Shown here piece by piece: positions 12,086 to 24,414 of a stretch of 64,000 nt of DNA; position 1 is the first letter of the stretch, and the number at the start of each line of letters is the position of its first letter. The position numbers and the translations under genes are program-made. This DNA is from Typha latifolia (taxonomy: Eukaryota > Streptophyta > Magnoliopsida > Poales > Typhaceae). The notes under the pieces were generated by a model. The model had not been told where the DNA came from, did not search any database, and saw nothing but the letters and a program-made list of their open reading frames with translations. The stretch spans positions 17,495,096 through 17,559,095 of the forward strand of contig CM034100.1 of assembly GCA_019914945.1 (NCBI GenBank), in the 5' to 3' direction.

Positions 12086-13183
12086 ATGTCTTCCTCCAAA
12101 ACCTTAGACACTACGAGTCTACAAGCTCAAGGATACAACCAAATTGTGATGGGATTTGGTGATTCTAAACTAGCAAACTCATCACCACCATCATCTTCTT
12201 CCTCACCAACACAAGCAACCTCCACATCTCCTAATGAGAGGAGAGGGAGGAGGAAGCCAACAGAGCCAGGGAGGTTCCTTGGTGTGAGGAGGAGGCCATG
12301 GGGGAGGTATGCTGCTGAGATAAGAGACCCCACAACAAAGGAAAGGCATTGGCTTGGGACCTTTGACACTGCCCAAGAGGCTGCTCTGGCCTATGACAGG
12401 GCTGCCCTCTCCATGAAGGGAACCCAAGCTAGGACCAACTTCATCTATACTGACACACCCATCTCCACTTTCCATTCTTTCCTCACTCCATTCCACACTC
12501 AGAGCTTCATCCAGCCACCAATGGCTCCGCCACCAACTCAACCACACCAGTTCGTGGGCAACACCTCCATGCAACCAAGCAATCAGAGCATACCAACTCA
12601 ATGTTACACTAATCACATTGCATTCCAACCAAGTCATCACAGCACTAGCACGGTTCCTGACCTCGCTTCGTCGGCGGAGAGCGACATCGCTGCCGACTTC
12701 TTATTCTCTGATGACACAAGGTCTGGCTACTTGAGCAGCATAATCCCTGAGAGTTGTCTCAGGTCATCTCCCAAACACTCCTATCCAGACCAAGATACTA
12801 GTAGCACATGCAAGTTGAACGCTCAAATCCTCTCTCCTCACAACCAAGTCCAGCACCTGCATGGCTCCATTAGTACCCCCTCATCTTATTCTCCAACAAA
12901 TGGGTCTCTTTTGGACGCCTATGGAAGTGAAGTGGGTGCAATGTCCTCTTCAGAGGACTTCCCTTGCCTCGCCGAGATCGGTGGCGAATTCTGGGTGGAC
13001 GAGCCTCTCTGGGAGCTCAGTGCATGTGGGTTTCCTACGTCCAGTGATGTTAGTATGGGAGATGTTGCCTCTTCTTTGATGCAAGGTTCCAATTTTGGAT
13101 CACTGCCTCAAGTTTCAGACACATGCATCCCTTCAGTCCCTTCATTTACTGATGTGCTTGACTTAGGCTACTCGCTCTTTTGA
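12086..13183 (+). CDS. AP2/ERF transcription factor, FZP/PUCHI-like
   Basis: A single-exon gene of 365 residues. One AP2/ERF domain spans residues ~63-120 ([20 protein letters not shown] ... [20 protein letters not shown] ... KGTQARTNF). It carries the Ala/Asp signature of the ERF rather than the DREB subfamily (AAEIRD). The basic [10 protein letters not shown] lead-in and the stretch TNFIYTD...FLTPFH after the domain resemble the FRIZZY PANICLE / BRANCHED SILKLESS1 / PUCHI / LEAFY PETIOLE group (ERF VIII-b). Members of that group fix floral or spikelet meristem identity and lateral organ patterning. The N-terminus is Ser/Pro/Thr-rich and the C-terminal half is low-complexity. ATG 12086 is used; a second in-frame ATG at 12149 is possible. 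The ERF class is certain; the exact ortholog is less so. Confidence 0.92.
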   Translation: MSSSKTLDTTSLQAQGYNQIVMGFGDSKLANSSPPSSSSSPTQATSTSPNERRGRRKPTEPGRFLGVRRRPWGRYAAEIRDPTTKERHWLGTFDTAQEAALAYDRAALSMKGTQARTNFIYTDTPISTFHSFLTPFHTQSFIQPPMAPPPTQPHQFVGNTSMQPSNQSIPTQCYTNHIAFQPSHHSTSTVPDLASSAESDIAADFLFSDDTRSGYLSSIIPESCLRSSPKHSYPDQDTSSTCKLNAQILSPHNQVQHLHGSISTPSSYSPTNGSLLDAYGSEVGAMSSSEDFPCLAEIGGEFWVDEPLWELSACGFPTSSDVSMGDVASSLMQGSNFGSLPQVSDTCIPSVPSFTDVLDLGYSLF

Positions 13184-15295
13184 TCAACTCAAAGTCTGAA
13201 CTACTTCATGTCAGCCTTGATTAGGAGTTTGCAAGACGAGAGCATCTGGATCTTGCCTTCATCTTTGTTTTGATGGTTATATGATCTTAAAGAAGACTGA
13301 TCATATGTTTAAGTTGATCATGGTATTTAATTATAGTGTACTTCTTTCTTTAGAGTTATATATATCATTATCATCATGTTATATATTTTTAGAACTAGCA
13401 TGCACAATCCAAAGATGCATGCATGCAAGCATGAGATAGTAATTATGCAGCATTTGTTCTACTGTTACGGGCCGAACTATTTGGGCCTAAATAGCCCAAA
13501 TTAGGGAATATTGTGGCCCAGGAATGGCCGCTTCGGGTTAGATCGAGTTCGAGCGTGATCTTTTTTATTCAGGTCTAGTAACATTAAAAGTAAAATAAAG
13601 TACAAATAAATATAAAAATAAACTTAATTAAAAATTTAAAACGATATCTTCGCATCTTCCTCTGGCCGCTTCTCGTCCACATATGAACAGCTCACAGGAG
13701 TCCTGGATCCGCTGTGTAGTGTAAACAGGCGAACATCCATTCCATGATTCCATCCCATCCGTCCAACCACCTAACACCAGTTAAAGTCGCGACTCGTTCC
13801 ATTCCCACGCTCCCGGTCAAAACACGTGTCTCCCTCGACCGGCTGCTTACCAGTAGGTAACGATGTCCGTCTCTTCCTCCCCATCCGGCCCCGTCCACCG
13901 GCGATTGCCGGTCGCTTACGTGATCCACCCCCACCAACTAAACTACTTCAACTCCCCCTCCAAATCAACGTATAATAATACAACTACCTTCCATGATGGC
14001 GTGGGAGCAACCACAGCCGTCCGACGCCCGAGATCAAGTGCGAAGTCCTCGCGGCCACTCCTCCGGTGTTCCCGCCGTTACACCAAAACCGCCCGCCACT
14101 TCTCCCGACCACCAGCTGCGGGCCCACCTCTGGGGTACCGAGGTGTCGGCCTCTCATTGGCTACCTGGATCGTCACGCATTCCATGTCCGTATCCTTTTT
14201 GTCAGCACTTAATTACCCCCAACTTTCTTCACAAACCACTAATCTGCCACTTCACGAGAAACATCACGCCAATATATATATATATATTTATATAATTTTT
14301 ACAACTCAGGACCTGCCTCTTCCAAAATTTGCAGTTCAATCCCTGCGATTACACACCATGTATAAAACGCACTTTAGCATTAGCTTTTCCCAACAACGTT
14401 ATAAAATGCTTTCCTGCTTATTATATGGAGATGACAAGTGTGGTCTACAAATAGCGAGATTATAGGGTTTGAATCCTAAAATTACTTAAATGTCGTGCGC
14501 TCGTGCTTCGTGTGCAAATTTCCCTTCCGAATATGACCAAAACGCCCTCCGTGTGCTCACTGCCGACAGTACTATTGCCCTCTCGAGCCGCACAGGATCA
14601 GCTGAGAGCTACCAAACACCAGGGCCCTTCAACGGCATTAATTAATCCACCACGTTTCAATTAGTCATACTCCCGGCTCTAAATTACACGAGGCGATGGC
14701 ATTCAAAGATCGAGCAGTGAAGGGCATGCTCGTTATTTCCGAACAGAAACTTGGCTTTTCTCGGCATTGGATGTAATATTTGGTGTAATTAATTATTAAT
14801 CGAAGGGACGGCGATCGGAATTTACCGTTCGAGGTGGGGTATTTAATAAAGACGACCTTTTTCCTTCCTTTGGGCAGAGATTCTCTGCTTCTCTAATGCA
14901 GGAATTGCTACCGTCAGGGCACTTAGCAACTTCTCATTGGTCCATGCCATCTCATTGCAATAAATTCCTGCAATGGCGATCCAGAGGATCCGCTCCCTTT
15001 CCGATGGCGGGTATATAAACCAACAGACGAAAAGGGACGAGAAGAAAAGAAAGATCAAAGCGCTTTGAAAACGGAGAGAAAGAAGAGTAGTAGCTCCGAG
15101 AGAGTGGAAATAGGGGTAGAAAAAAAATAAGGGAGAGAAAAATGGGGAAAAAATAAAAATAAATATTCAATCCATCTCAAATCGATTATTATCACCACAC
15201 CAATCGGTCTCCATTCCTGCCAATCTCACTCGATCGGAGATTTTAGAAGCTTCGGGAGCCTTCTAGGTCCCTTCCGGTGCACCTCGGTTCTAGGG
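13184..15295. other. Spacer between ERF and CCCH genes
   Basis: No gene is supported. After the ERF 3' UTR there is a CATGCATGCA-type RY cluster (13398-13430), then a moderately GC-rich tract (13680-14200). The 200-codon open frame at 13863-14465 lacks any domain and runs through a TA repeat. The promoter and 5' UTR of the CCCH gene probably occupy 14820-15295. Confidence 0.45.
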
Positions 15296-18200
15296 ATGGA
15301 GTCGTACGGACGTAGCGGCGCCGCCGGAGAGGGAGGCGACCAGGACCCCGATAAGGGACTGGAAGGTATCTTGCTTGCGTTCTTCGAGTTTTCCCCAGGT
15401 TTTCCTAATTTTTCGGATCTTTTTGGTTGGAGTGTGCTAGGTTTGGGTTTTTTTTTACTGTGCTTCGAAGTTTAGGATTGAGGTAAATTAGTGTGTGTGG
15501 TGAATTTATTGTGTTTTTTATTAGTTTTTTTTTAAATATTTGTGATAGAATCCATGTGGAGGTTGGGATTGGGTGGAGGTGGTGGCGGTGACTCGCCGTT
15601 CCCAGAGAGGCCCGGCGAGCAGGATTGTGCTTTTTTTCTGCGCACTGGGACGTGCGGCTATGGAGAGCGTTGCCGCTATAATCACCCCCGTGATCGCGGT
15701 GGAGTAGTAAGTATCTTTGTCTCTGCTCTTTTGAAACCAATTCAGCTAGGGCTCCTCGCTGTTTGCCTTTTTGAGAATATTTTTACATATTCGATCCACT
15801 TGGATGAAAATGTATGTAGTTCTATTTCCTATGGCTAAACTTGGTAATAGGTTTAGATTGATTGCCAATTTAATGAAGTAAGTTTTTGTGTTGATCAATT
15901 AATTTAAGAAAGACGAGAACTTTATGCTTGGTATAGCCTTTCGTAACAATTGGTCTTGCCTTTCATTTAACTTTTAAATCGGGTTCAGTTAATTCTAGCT
16001 GGAAGGACTGGAGCAACTGAGTATCCAGAGCGAACAGGCCAGCCTCTATGTGAGGTAATATACTTGATGTTTTTGCATGCATTTACCTTAATTGTGAAAG
16101 TGGTATCTAGGGTTGCCATGCTGGCACATTGCATGGCCTACTGTTTTGTCTGCATGAGCTAACACAGATTGACATGCCCTAGTGCAGACTTGCATACAAC
16201 ACCATGGGGGGTGGGTTACTGACCATGCCCTTATTTTCATGTCCTTGGGAATTTTACTAGTCATGACAACTCATCAACCCTTAAGTTATGACATGAGTTT
16301 GATTATTTTGTAGAAACAAATTCTGAAATTAAGTTTTGATATATTAAATCATGAATGGAAAAGTTATGATTAGATGGATACATGCGGTTGTGTTTATCTA
16401 TCTACAGTACTTTATGAAGACTGGGACTTGTAAATTCGGTTCCACCTGCAAGTATCACCACCCGAGACAAGGAGGTGGATCTGTGCAGCCAGTCACGTTA
16501 AATTACTATGGATATCCACTGCGGCTGGTCAGAAACTTTATTGATCTTTGTGCTTGATTGTTCTTGCTCTTTCAATACTCACATTATTTTGATGAAAATA
16601 TACTGACTATACTGGTGGTACAAGGTGCAGGGTGAGAAGGAGTGCTCCTACTATATGAAGACAGGGCAATGCAAGTTTGGTTCTACTTGTAAATTCCATC
16701 ACCCACAACCCAATGGTGCCTCAGCGCCATCCTCTGGTCCCTCATTTTATTCGACAGTGCAGCCTTCTACTGTTACTTCACCTCATCAATACCCACCTTT
16801 GGCTAGTTGGCAAGTTGGGAGGCCTTCCATGGTGCCTGGATCATATGTCCCAGGATCCTATGGTACTATGTTGATCTCACCTGGAGTTGTCCCAATGCAG
16901 GGCTGGAGTCCTTATCCGGTTTGTATACTACTTTACATATTTATATAGTTGATTACTTTCCTGACCTATCTGTAGATAATTTAGGCTTCAAGTTAAAAGT
17001 GGGGCTTCTATTCTGAAATCTTTCGTGTGAGGCAGGCGTCTGTAAGTTCGGTGATCACCCCTGGTGGGCAACAAGCAGTTCAAGCAGGAGCAGTTTATGG
17101 CTTGTCAAATCAGGTATCTCCTGTAATGCCTGCTTATGCAGGTTCTTATGTGCCAATCTCTTCCTCAGCTGGACATTCAAGCAGTAGCCAAAGAGAACAC
17201 AGTTTCCCGGAGCGGCCTGGCCAACCTGAGTGCCAGTTTTACATGCGGACAGGGGATTGTAAATTTGGAGCTACCTGCAAATACCATCATCCGCCAGACT
17301 GGACCATACCAAGAACTAATTGTGTTCTTAGCCCTATGGGTCTTCCTCTTCGTCCAGTAAGCACCTTTATAATTCTTTCATTCAATTAAACTGATTTTTA
17401 ATATCATTTTCTTCCTGTAGGAATATCAGAAATATCACCTATAAAACTCCACGCTGGTTGATGTTTTTGCACTTTAAGCTTGTGCGCACTCGATGTTTGC
17501 ATTAGAAGTCAGTTACTGAAGTTTTAGGTTTTGAGCCTAACTGCTCTTATCTTTGTATTGATGATGATTTTTCAGTCCCTAAAATGAATTATATAAAATT
17601 CAGAAGTTAACAATTCGTCCTTTCAGTGCAATTCCATCTGCAGTCACCTTTAATTTCTTCCAACTTATCATGTTTTGAGCAAGGGTTTGTGTCAAATCTA
17701 GTTCTTTAAGGCCTATTCTTACAACGTAAATCTGTGATCTTAACCTCTCTCAAGAAACTTCTCTAACAGGATGAAAAGAAATCCCAAAATGTTCTATGAT
17801 TTTTGGAAGATATAGCTACGGGCTCTTTGTTTTGCAACTAAAGTTATACAATTAATTTCTTTGCATCAGAATGATGGAAAATTTTCATTATATACCCATA
17901 ACATATGTTTAGGACAGATTTGTATAGTTATGGCAGCATAATTGGGTAATAAGGTGCAAGACATAAACAACTGCCACTCTAATTAAAGTTCAAATGTACA
18001 AAAGTTACAAAAGTTCTGTCGAATTGGATGCATTACTTGCAGTAGATTTTCAGGATTTCTAGGTCATGGATTTTGAGGCTTTTATATATGCTGCAGATAC
18101 AGCCTCTTGTGTGGTGATTAGTTTCCTGTGACTCCACTTACTATTTCAAAGTGTTATACTACACATTATGGTGAAATAATAGGTCTGACGTGGTTGCTAT

Positions 18201-18992
18201 GTTACAAATACTGTTGGATTACATGGGCATTGATAAGGCAGGTTTGAGACTAGTCTACCTTGCAGTGATGCACATATACTTCCTCGGTTCCTCCAACCTT
18301 TGCCCACGATCAAGCTCTAACCAAGAGAGGAAAGGAAAGAAGATTGATTGTGGTGGAGGAATATATGCATAGTCTTTGGCACTGCCTGCAAATTTTATTG
18401 GTTCTTTGTGTCTTTTGGCAACTTATTTTTCTACTACTATTACTATATTTTAGGAACCTTGTGACTATTACAAATGTTAACTTCACAATTGATGTCATCG
18501 TCCATAGAAGTTACCTCTTTTCTTTTTGATGATTACTCTTTTTTCTCTTTCATAATCACTATCAGCCTGAAGTTTATTTGTCACTAATGAACTCTTTCCA
18601 TGCAGGGTGCTCAGCCTTGCACATACTATGCTCAGCATGGCGTCTGCAAATTTGGGCCGACATGCAAATTTGATCACCCAATGGGTAGTCTGAGCTACAG
18701 TCCTTCGGCATCTTCGCTCTCGGATATGCCTGTTGCTCCATATCCAATTGGATTTTCTCTTCCTACTCTGGCTCCATCTTCATCATCTTCAGAGCTACGG
18801 CCAGAATTCTATTCTGCCAAGGAGTCTCCTGCCCCTCGAGTGACCTCATCGGAGACTATGTCTGCCTCCATTGGTTCAATCTTTTCCAAGGGGGCTTTTG
18901 TTCCCCATTCCTTCGTCCGGCCTCAGACTTCTACAGCTAGTGGCAGTAATGGTGGCGCAAGCCGTGGTGGTGAAATCTCAAATTCAAGCTGA
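15296..18992 (+). CDS. Five-finger CCCH zinc-finger protein (ZFN type)
   Basis: Seven exons: 15296-15365, 15549-15706, 15989-16054, 16408-16527, 16631-16918, 17036-17356 and 18606-18992 (TGA); 469 residues. There are five C-x8-C-x5-C-x3-H fingers: [40 protein letters not shown] (split by an intron after CE), CSYY...[15 protein letters not shown]...[11 protein letters not shown] and CTYY...[11 protein letters not shown]. This spacing (three fingers, a Ser/Pro/Gly-rich linker, two more fingers) is that of the plant ZFN1-like family, which binds nucleic acids, mainly RNA. The C-terminus is Ser-rich and disordered. At exon 5 two acceptors six bases apart (after 16624 or 16630) are usable in frame; the second is chosen because it gives the family's [11 protein letters not shown] join. 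The start ATG follows a long untranslated leader. Confidence 0.93.
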
Positions 18993-19810
18993 GAAATATT
19001 GTCCTGCCAAATTCATCTCCCAGATATAATTGTTTTCTGACACAACTCTTTATTGCTGTCAACAACAGTGGACGTGAGATATCCATGCATTCTTTCCGCA
19101 TTTTCTCCAATTAAAATCTTCCACGATGGAATCATCTCGTCCATCCCATATTATTCTAATAGTAATGTTCATACAATATTTTTATCCATGAAACTTATCT
19201 TATCTGAATAAGACAGGTCAACTAAGGAAAGGAATAGAAACCTTAATAATTGCATCGATAAAATTAAAACCTGAGCTTAACCTGCTTGCTGCTGTCTGTT
19301 CATGCTTTGATCTTTGGAAATGAAAAGGGTTCACGTACGTGATGGCTTTCATGCTTGCTGCCAGAGATAGAGCTCACTCCCACCTCGGTACATCGTATTT
19401 GTCAGAGCAGTCCAGAAGTTTCAGTCTTCCAGGCAAATGTGTAGACTCTGGTTGGGTCACTTGGTTTAAGCCTCTCCATTTGCCCAAATTTTTATTTTAT
19501 CTTTGTACTTTTGCATATATATATATTCTAAGAAAACTTCAGAGACTCATGTACTATGTGATTGTACCTACCTCTACCTGAGACAATGGATGTTGCACTG
19601 AAACAATCTGAATGCTTAAATTAATCAATTTCAAGGAATTCTTTATTCCTGTCTATGCTTCATTACTTCTTATAGGTTTTTAATTTATATGTGTTTGTAT
19701 GCTTAATGTCATTCAGTATCAAATTTGTTGGATTAATGTTTCTTTGAAATGCTTATTTTTAACATTCACTAAAAGGTACTTCAGAATGGATAAAGTTTCT
19801 TTTGCTTATT

Positions 19811-19882
<72 letters not shown>

Positions 19883-20639
19883 GTCAAGCCTAAGCTTTGG
19901 TCCCCAAGTGGCTAATGGATCCTAAACTTTTTCTTGTTGTTTGAACTCTTAATTTCGAGTCAGGAAGAGGATTGAATCAGGCATTATTCGATCTGTCTTC
20001 AATGAATATAGTCAAAGGTTCGCCTGCGGTGGTGGTGAATTAAAGTCGTCTTCTAGTCTAAAGGATCGAAATGTGAGTGCGTGAAAGAGACTTACTTTTG
20101 TAATTTTCTTGTCTCTGTCTTGCTTCAAGGATTTCATTTCAAAGACAAACTTGTCCTTGATCAAAACAAAACTTCCATGATGACATAGGCAAGACAAGAC
20201 AAGAAAAATACAAAAATAAGAAGAATGAATGAGGAAGTATTCAAGGTAAAACTAAGAGAAGCTTATCAGAGAAATAAGAACCTACAACACTTGGTGCTTC
20301 AAAGTTCTGAAAACCAACCATAACTAATAGGAAAGAACTGGGAATGCCATGCATACTCTTCCTACATATAGTTAGTAAACATATGCCAGTAAAGTACGAA
20401 TAGTTTCCAATCATTCTGAAATATGGTAACAAATTAACACCATGTAAAGTATTTATTATCCCTTCAATTGCCAAAAGTTCAGAATAATGCTCAAAATCCA
20501 TAGTAGGTACAAGTTCACCAACTTAGCATTGTTCCAAATTGCAATTGAAACTAAGAAAAACGAATACTTTGTCGTCAAGTTCAAGAAACATTCCGAAGGT
20601 TCCAACCTTTCGTTCTTGATAATAAAATTAAAGATACTG
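18993..20639. other. Spacer between CCCH and F-box genes (convergent)
   Basis: This holds the 3' flanks of two convergent genes. A long (TA)n run occupies 19817-19881. No coding region is recognised; the small open frames have no domain resemblance. Confidence 0.5.
19817..19881. repeat. (TA)32 microsatellite
   Basis: An uninterrupted TA run of about 32 units in the convergent spacer. It is likely to vary in length between individuals. Confidence 0.95.
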
Positions 20640-21662
20640 CTAATTTCTCCACAAACTGGGACATACTTCATGGTCCTTGAAACAAGGTTCCAACCATACA
20701 GCTCTCAGGATTTTAGGTTGGTCTGCCACCTCATTACCAGAAGTTATTGAATATTCAATATCAGGAATACCGAGGATGTCATCCCGCATAAATTTGAGCT
20801 GACAGATTGAAAGAGTGACGTCCTTTGTTCTAGATCTACACAACCAATCGGCACGATGTAAAGCTCTCAACCGTTTATAAAAATCAGCACTCCTGTTTCG
20901 TGCAATTATAGTCTTGAATACTACTTCCTGAGTCACAAAATTGTAAGACAACAACTTAAGTGAATCCCTGATAAAGATAGTGTCCTTCAATTGGCAGTCA
21001 CACCGATTGTAACCACGACAATTACAGCCATAAATAAACTTTGTTCTGTTGAATGGAGCTCCACTGATATTGATCATCTTTGTCTCCCACTTTTGATCAC
21101 CAACATAGCAGAAACTTATCTCCATCTTTGCAGAATCAACACATTGAATAGCAAACACAATGCAATCATCAGATGTAGGAATAGATAAGAATGTGTACAA
21201 CTGATCGTTGGTCTTCCTATTCTGGTACTTAGGTAGGTTGATCTTTTTCAAAAGAAAAGGGTTGCAGAAGAAAACATGGTCATCTCGTTGAGCAAGCAAC
21301 CACCCCAACTTCGATTCAACACATTTGGCACCTTGGAGATCAGGTAACAAGATGGTGCAACATTTGGGATATGATGCATCATACAAATAGCATTTGCAAT
21401 CTTCATCATCAGTTAGCCCGTATACCATAAACCACGGTTCCGTTTTGGAAAATTTGGTTATATCATTGAGATTTGATGGAGATGACCGCCAACTCCTGCA
21501 CACTTGGCGAAAATTAATGAAATCTAGGAGCGGCAAAAAGTTAGCGATGTGCTCTAATATTTCAGGAAGCATATCCGACCATCTCTTTTCTACATTTGAT
21601 GAGAGGCGACCACTTGTTGTTCTTGTCCAACGAGATCTCATAGGATAGTCTCTCTTCGGCAT
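20640..21662 (-). CDS. F-box / DUF295 protein
   Basis: A single coding exon of 340 residues (ATG at 21662-21660, stop TAG at 20642-20640). Residues ~25-65 form an F-box (KRWSDMLPEILEHIANFLPLLDFINFRQVCRSWR), which in this family docks onto SKP1 of SCF ubiquitin ligases. The remainder resembles the plant DUF295/KIB-type C-terminal domain (CYLYDASYPKCC..LLPDLQGAKC, HVFFCNPFLLKKINLP). A sequence reading ccacag lies six bases before the ATG on the coding strand, suggesting an intron in the 5' UTR. A possible leader exon with a donor (AAG|GTATTT) lies near 22740-22860. Target proteins are unknown. At 340 residues it is somewhat short for a DUF295 protein, so a lost C-terminus is possible. Confidence 0.85.
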   Translation of the reverse strand: MPKRDYPMRSRWTRTTSGRLSSNVEKRWSDMLPEILEHIANFLPLLDFINFRQVCRSWRSSPSNLNDITKFSKTEPWFMVYGLTDDEDCKCYLYDASYPKCCTILLPDLQGAKCVESKLGWLLAQRDDHVFFCNPFLLKKINLPKYQNRKTNDQLYTFLSIPTSDDCIVFAIQCVDSAKMEISFCYVGDQKWETKMINISGAPFNRTKFIYGCNCRGYNRCDCQLKDTIFIRDSLKLLSYNFVTQEVVFKTIIARNRSADFYKRLRALHRADWLCRSRTKDVTLSICQLKFMRDDILGIPDIEYSITSGNEVADQPKILRAVWLEPCFKDHEVCPSLWRN

Positions 21663-22510
21663 CAATCCTGTGGACTTAGCAATGAGAATTAAGAGAACAG
21701 GACAAGCGTAAATTTTGTTCTACAGATCTTTTGTCTCTAGGGAAACAAGCCACAGCAGTTTTATCATGTGTTATAACATAGTAATCCATCTTTTTGGATG
21801 ACTGATGAATAATCTAAATTGTCACTCTGATTAGAAAAATAAGTTCACAAATTCAAGTGAATAAGAAGTATTATATTTGGAAAGCCAACAGGCTTATATC
21901 TAAGGGAATTTTACTGAATCAATGAATTGTCACTAAAAAATTTCAAAATATCATCATAAGTACTAGCTTACCACTACATCTTTTAAAATATCAAATTTAC
22001 CACCAAAATTACTAAAATGTCATTCCAATAGTTAAATCAAACTAATCGATTAAAACAAACTTAGATTAGAAAAGATTATTATGCCTAGTATAAATTGTTT
22101 AAAATGATTCAAAAGCTATCCAGTATTTTCCTCAATATTATAGTACAAGGAAAACCTCTTCTTTTTATACAAGACAAAAGTTGTTACTGAATATTTTACA
22201 CTCTAAATTTCAGGAATGAAAGGTATTTGAGTCCTGTATATGTGTTTGTTAATTTTAACAACTATTTTTACGAATATTCCATTACAAATTAATAATAATA
22301 ATAATAATTTTAAAAGACTCGAATGATTTTAGTACAGTTATTATATCATAAAGAATGTAATGACAATTATGATATTTTAGAAGTTTTCAATGTGAAAAAC
22401 CCTACAACAAAAGATATGATGGTACTTAATGATGCAATCCTAATACTCATGTGCAACTTTGTACGGGACCTAATCAGGAAAAGTCTCATGGAATAATCTT
22501 AATACAACGT

Positions 22511-22556
22511 ATGGAAGGGGGAAGTGGGGAAGGGGGAAGGGGGAAAGGGAAAAGCG
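22511..22556 (+). repeat. G/A-rich tract with five G-runs
   Basis: A purine tract made of GGGGGAA-like units with five runs of three to five Gs, which could form a G-quadruplex on the plus strand. It lies about 850 bases upstream of the F-box ATG, probably in that gene's leader intron. Confidence 0.6.
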
Positions 22557-23895
22557 AGTCATAGCACACAGCAACCATCAATGGCCAATGGGTCATCTTA
22601 ATACTGTTTATCTACATGCAAACATTGGCTGCAAGCAATCCGTGCATCTTACCTGTTTGTGTTAATGTCAAAGAGAAAGAAAACTTCTCTCTACAATGTA
22701 TAACTCAGTGGACAGATCAAATAAAAATCTCAAATACCTTCTTAGTGCAGCGAGAACCGAGAGAGAAGGCGGAGCGTCCAAAAGACCCGGAGAAGTAGAA
22801 AAGCATGAGTCGATTGGTTAGATTGAGGCGTTTTAAAGATCTAATTTATGGGAGTTCGAATCTAAACAGGATTCTCCCTCTTCTCTCGTTGTTTTGATTG
22901 GAAAGTTGGACTTACCATATATATATTGATGGAATTTTAATAGATTACAAACTAATTAACGAGTCCTATATAGATACAAATTTCAAATTCCATATATATA
23001 TATCTATATATAAGAGGTTTTTTTATATAATTACCAATGAAAATATTATAATTACGATTGAAATCTTATATGTTTTTCGACATCCTGATTAGTTTTAAGC
23101 AGAATATTTATATATTATTATTATGGATAATTTTATTTAGACTCTTTAAACGATTATTTTTTACGCACATTATCTTAATAAATTTTTCTTTAGTTTAAAG
23201 TACTCTATAGTTACTCCTTTTAGTTTAAGAAAATATTTATATGTTTATTTTCTTAGTTCGAATGCTCTGTATATATGTAATAAAAAAGTTTAAATATAAA
23301 AAATCATGATAGTTAAAGTGACCAAATACATATAAATAATTTATATCTTTTTTTATAATTTTGGAAGTTTAGAGTATAAAGTATTTATATTTAGTTTTTC
23401 TCTTACGAAAAATTAAGGTTTTTCTTATCGATAAGATTATATAGTTTTAAAACTATTTTAATTAACTTATATAAGGGCAATATAGTATTTTAATTTAATT
23501 ATAATTAGTTAGATTTAACTTATTTTTGATAATTATAATTATGATATCTCAAGAATATAGTGGCTATAATGATATTTTGAAAGCTTTTCCTCGTAATCAT
23601 GTACAATTCTCTATATATAATTATTAATATCAACCAAGTTTTATCGGATATTCTTTTTTATATGGTCGATTTGTTTGTTGTTAGTCATTTCGAGATTATT
23701 AAATGAAAAATATTAATAATAATAAGAGTAAAAATCAGAAGCATTTTCTCAACTTAAATACGTGGTCATAAATAAATTTACCATCAAATGATAAGGTAAA
23801 CTAGGATAAATAGCACGATTATTTATAATTAATTAATAATTTTAATATTTATAAATATATATATGAAATAAATAATATAATTTACTAAATTCTAA

Positions 23896-24024
23896 ACCTA
23901 TCCGAATTTTTTTCAAAAATTCTATCCGTATCCGAATCGGATAGAAATTTTTTATCCGAATTCGATCCGAATCGGGTCGGATAGCGGGTCGGGTCGGAGT
24001 TAATCCAACCCGTTTTCACCCCTA
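23896..24024 (-). mobile_element. hAT-like transposon end (remnant)
   Basis: Read on the minus strand the segment starts TAGGGGTGAAAACGGGT and continues with repeated ACCCGACCC and ATCCGATTCGGAT-like words. This style of subterminal repeat is common at the ends of plant hAT-type elements. No matching opposite end or clear 8-bp target duplication was found, so it is a solo or decayed end. Confidence 0.4.
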
Positions 24025-24281
24025 TGGATGACTCATGAATAATTTGACATTAATTTTTGTTTATAAAATAATAAAGTTAATTGCAAAAAAAAATTCTTAG
24101 ATTTTAATAATAATAAAATTAAGCTCCTAAACTGAATACATTTATTTTTTATAATAAAATACACTATTTTTACTGTTTATTTTTTAAATTATTTAATATA
24201 TTTTAAATTTTTAAATACAAAACTGTTGATTAGGAGGATCACTTTTCGGAGAAATTTTTCATATAATTCGGAAACAAGCGT

Positions 24282-24306
24282 TATATATATATATATATAT
24301 ATATAT
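24282..24306 (+). promoter_or_regulatory. (TA)n run, possible TATA region of SPATA20-like gene
   Basis: A 25-base TA run located 110-130 bases before the chosen ATG (24415). If it serves as the TATA box, transcription would start near 24335. This favours the ATG at 24415 over the upstream ATG at 24334. Confidence 0.35.
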
Positions 24307-24414
24307 GAGGCCACACGTGCGGCTCAGGAAAGCATGGCTGGTGAGGTCGAGGGGCATGATGACTCACCCTCCCATCATCGCTTTGAGATCATCAGCTCTA
24401 CTTCTAAAGTCCAC

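Larger units (their letters stand above)
21663..24414. other. AT-rich divergent spacer (F-box / SPATA20-like)
   Basis: An extremely AT-rich stretch between two divergent genes. It probably includes a 5' UTR intron of the F-box gene. Recognisable items are a G/A-rich tract at 22511-22556, a transposon-end-like sequence at 23896-24024 and a TA run at 24282-24306. No coding region is supported. Confidence 0.5.

Noticed and set aside
13395..13435. CATGCATGCA cluster as an RY seed-regulatory element
   Set aside because: It lies 3' of the ERF gene in a low-complexity stretch, with nothing beyond the word match to support function.
13863..14465. 200-codon open frame on the plus strand
   Set aside because: It has no domain, includes a TA microsatellite and shows no sensible splice partners; it is probably chance in promoter DNA.
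21796..24045. Near-identical 20-base words (ggatgact.atgaataat.t) at 21796 and 24026 as possible target copies of a 2.2-kb insertion
   Set aside because: There are two mismatches, no element ends at the inner borders, and matches of this quality are expected by chance in AT-rich DNA of this length.
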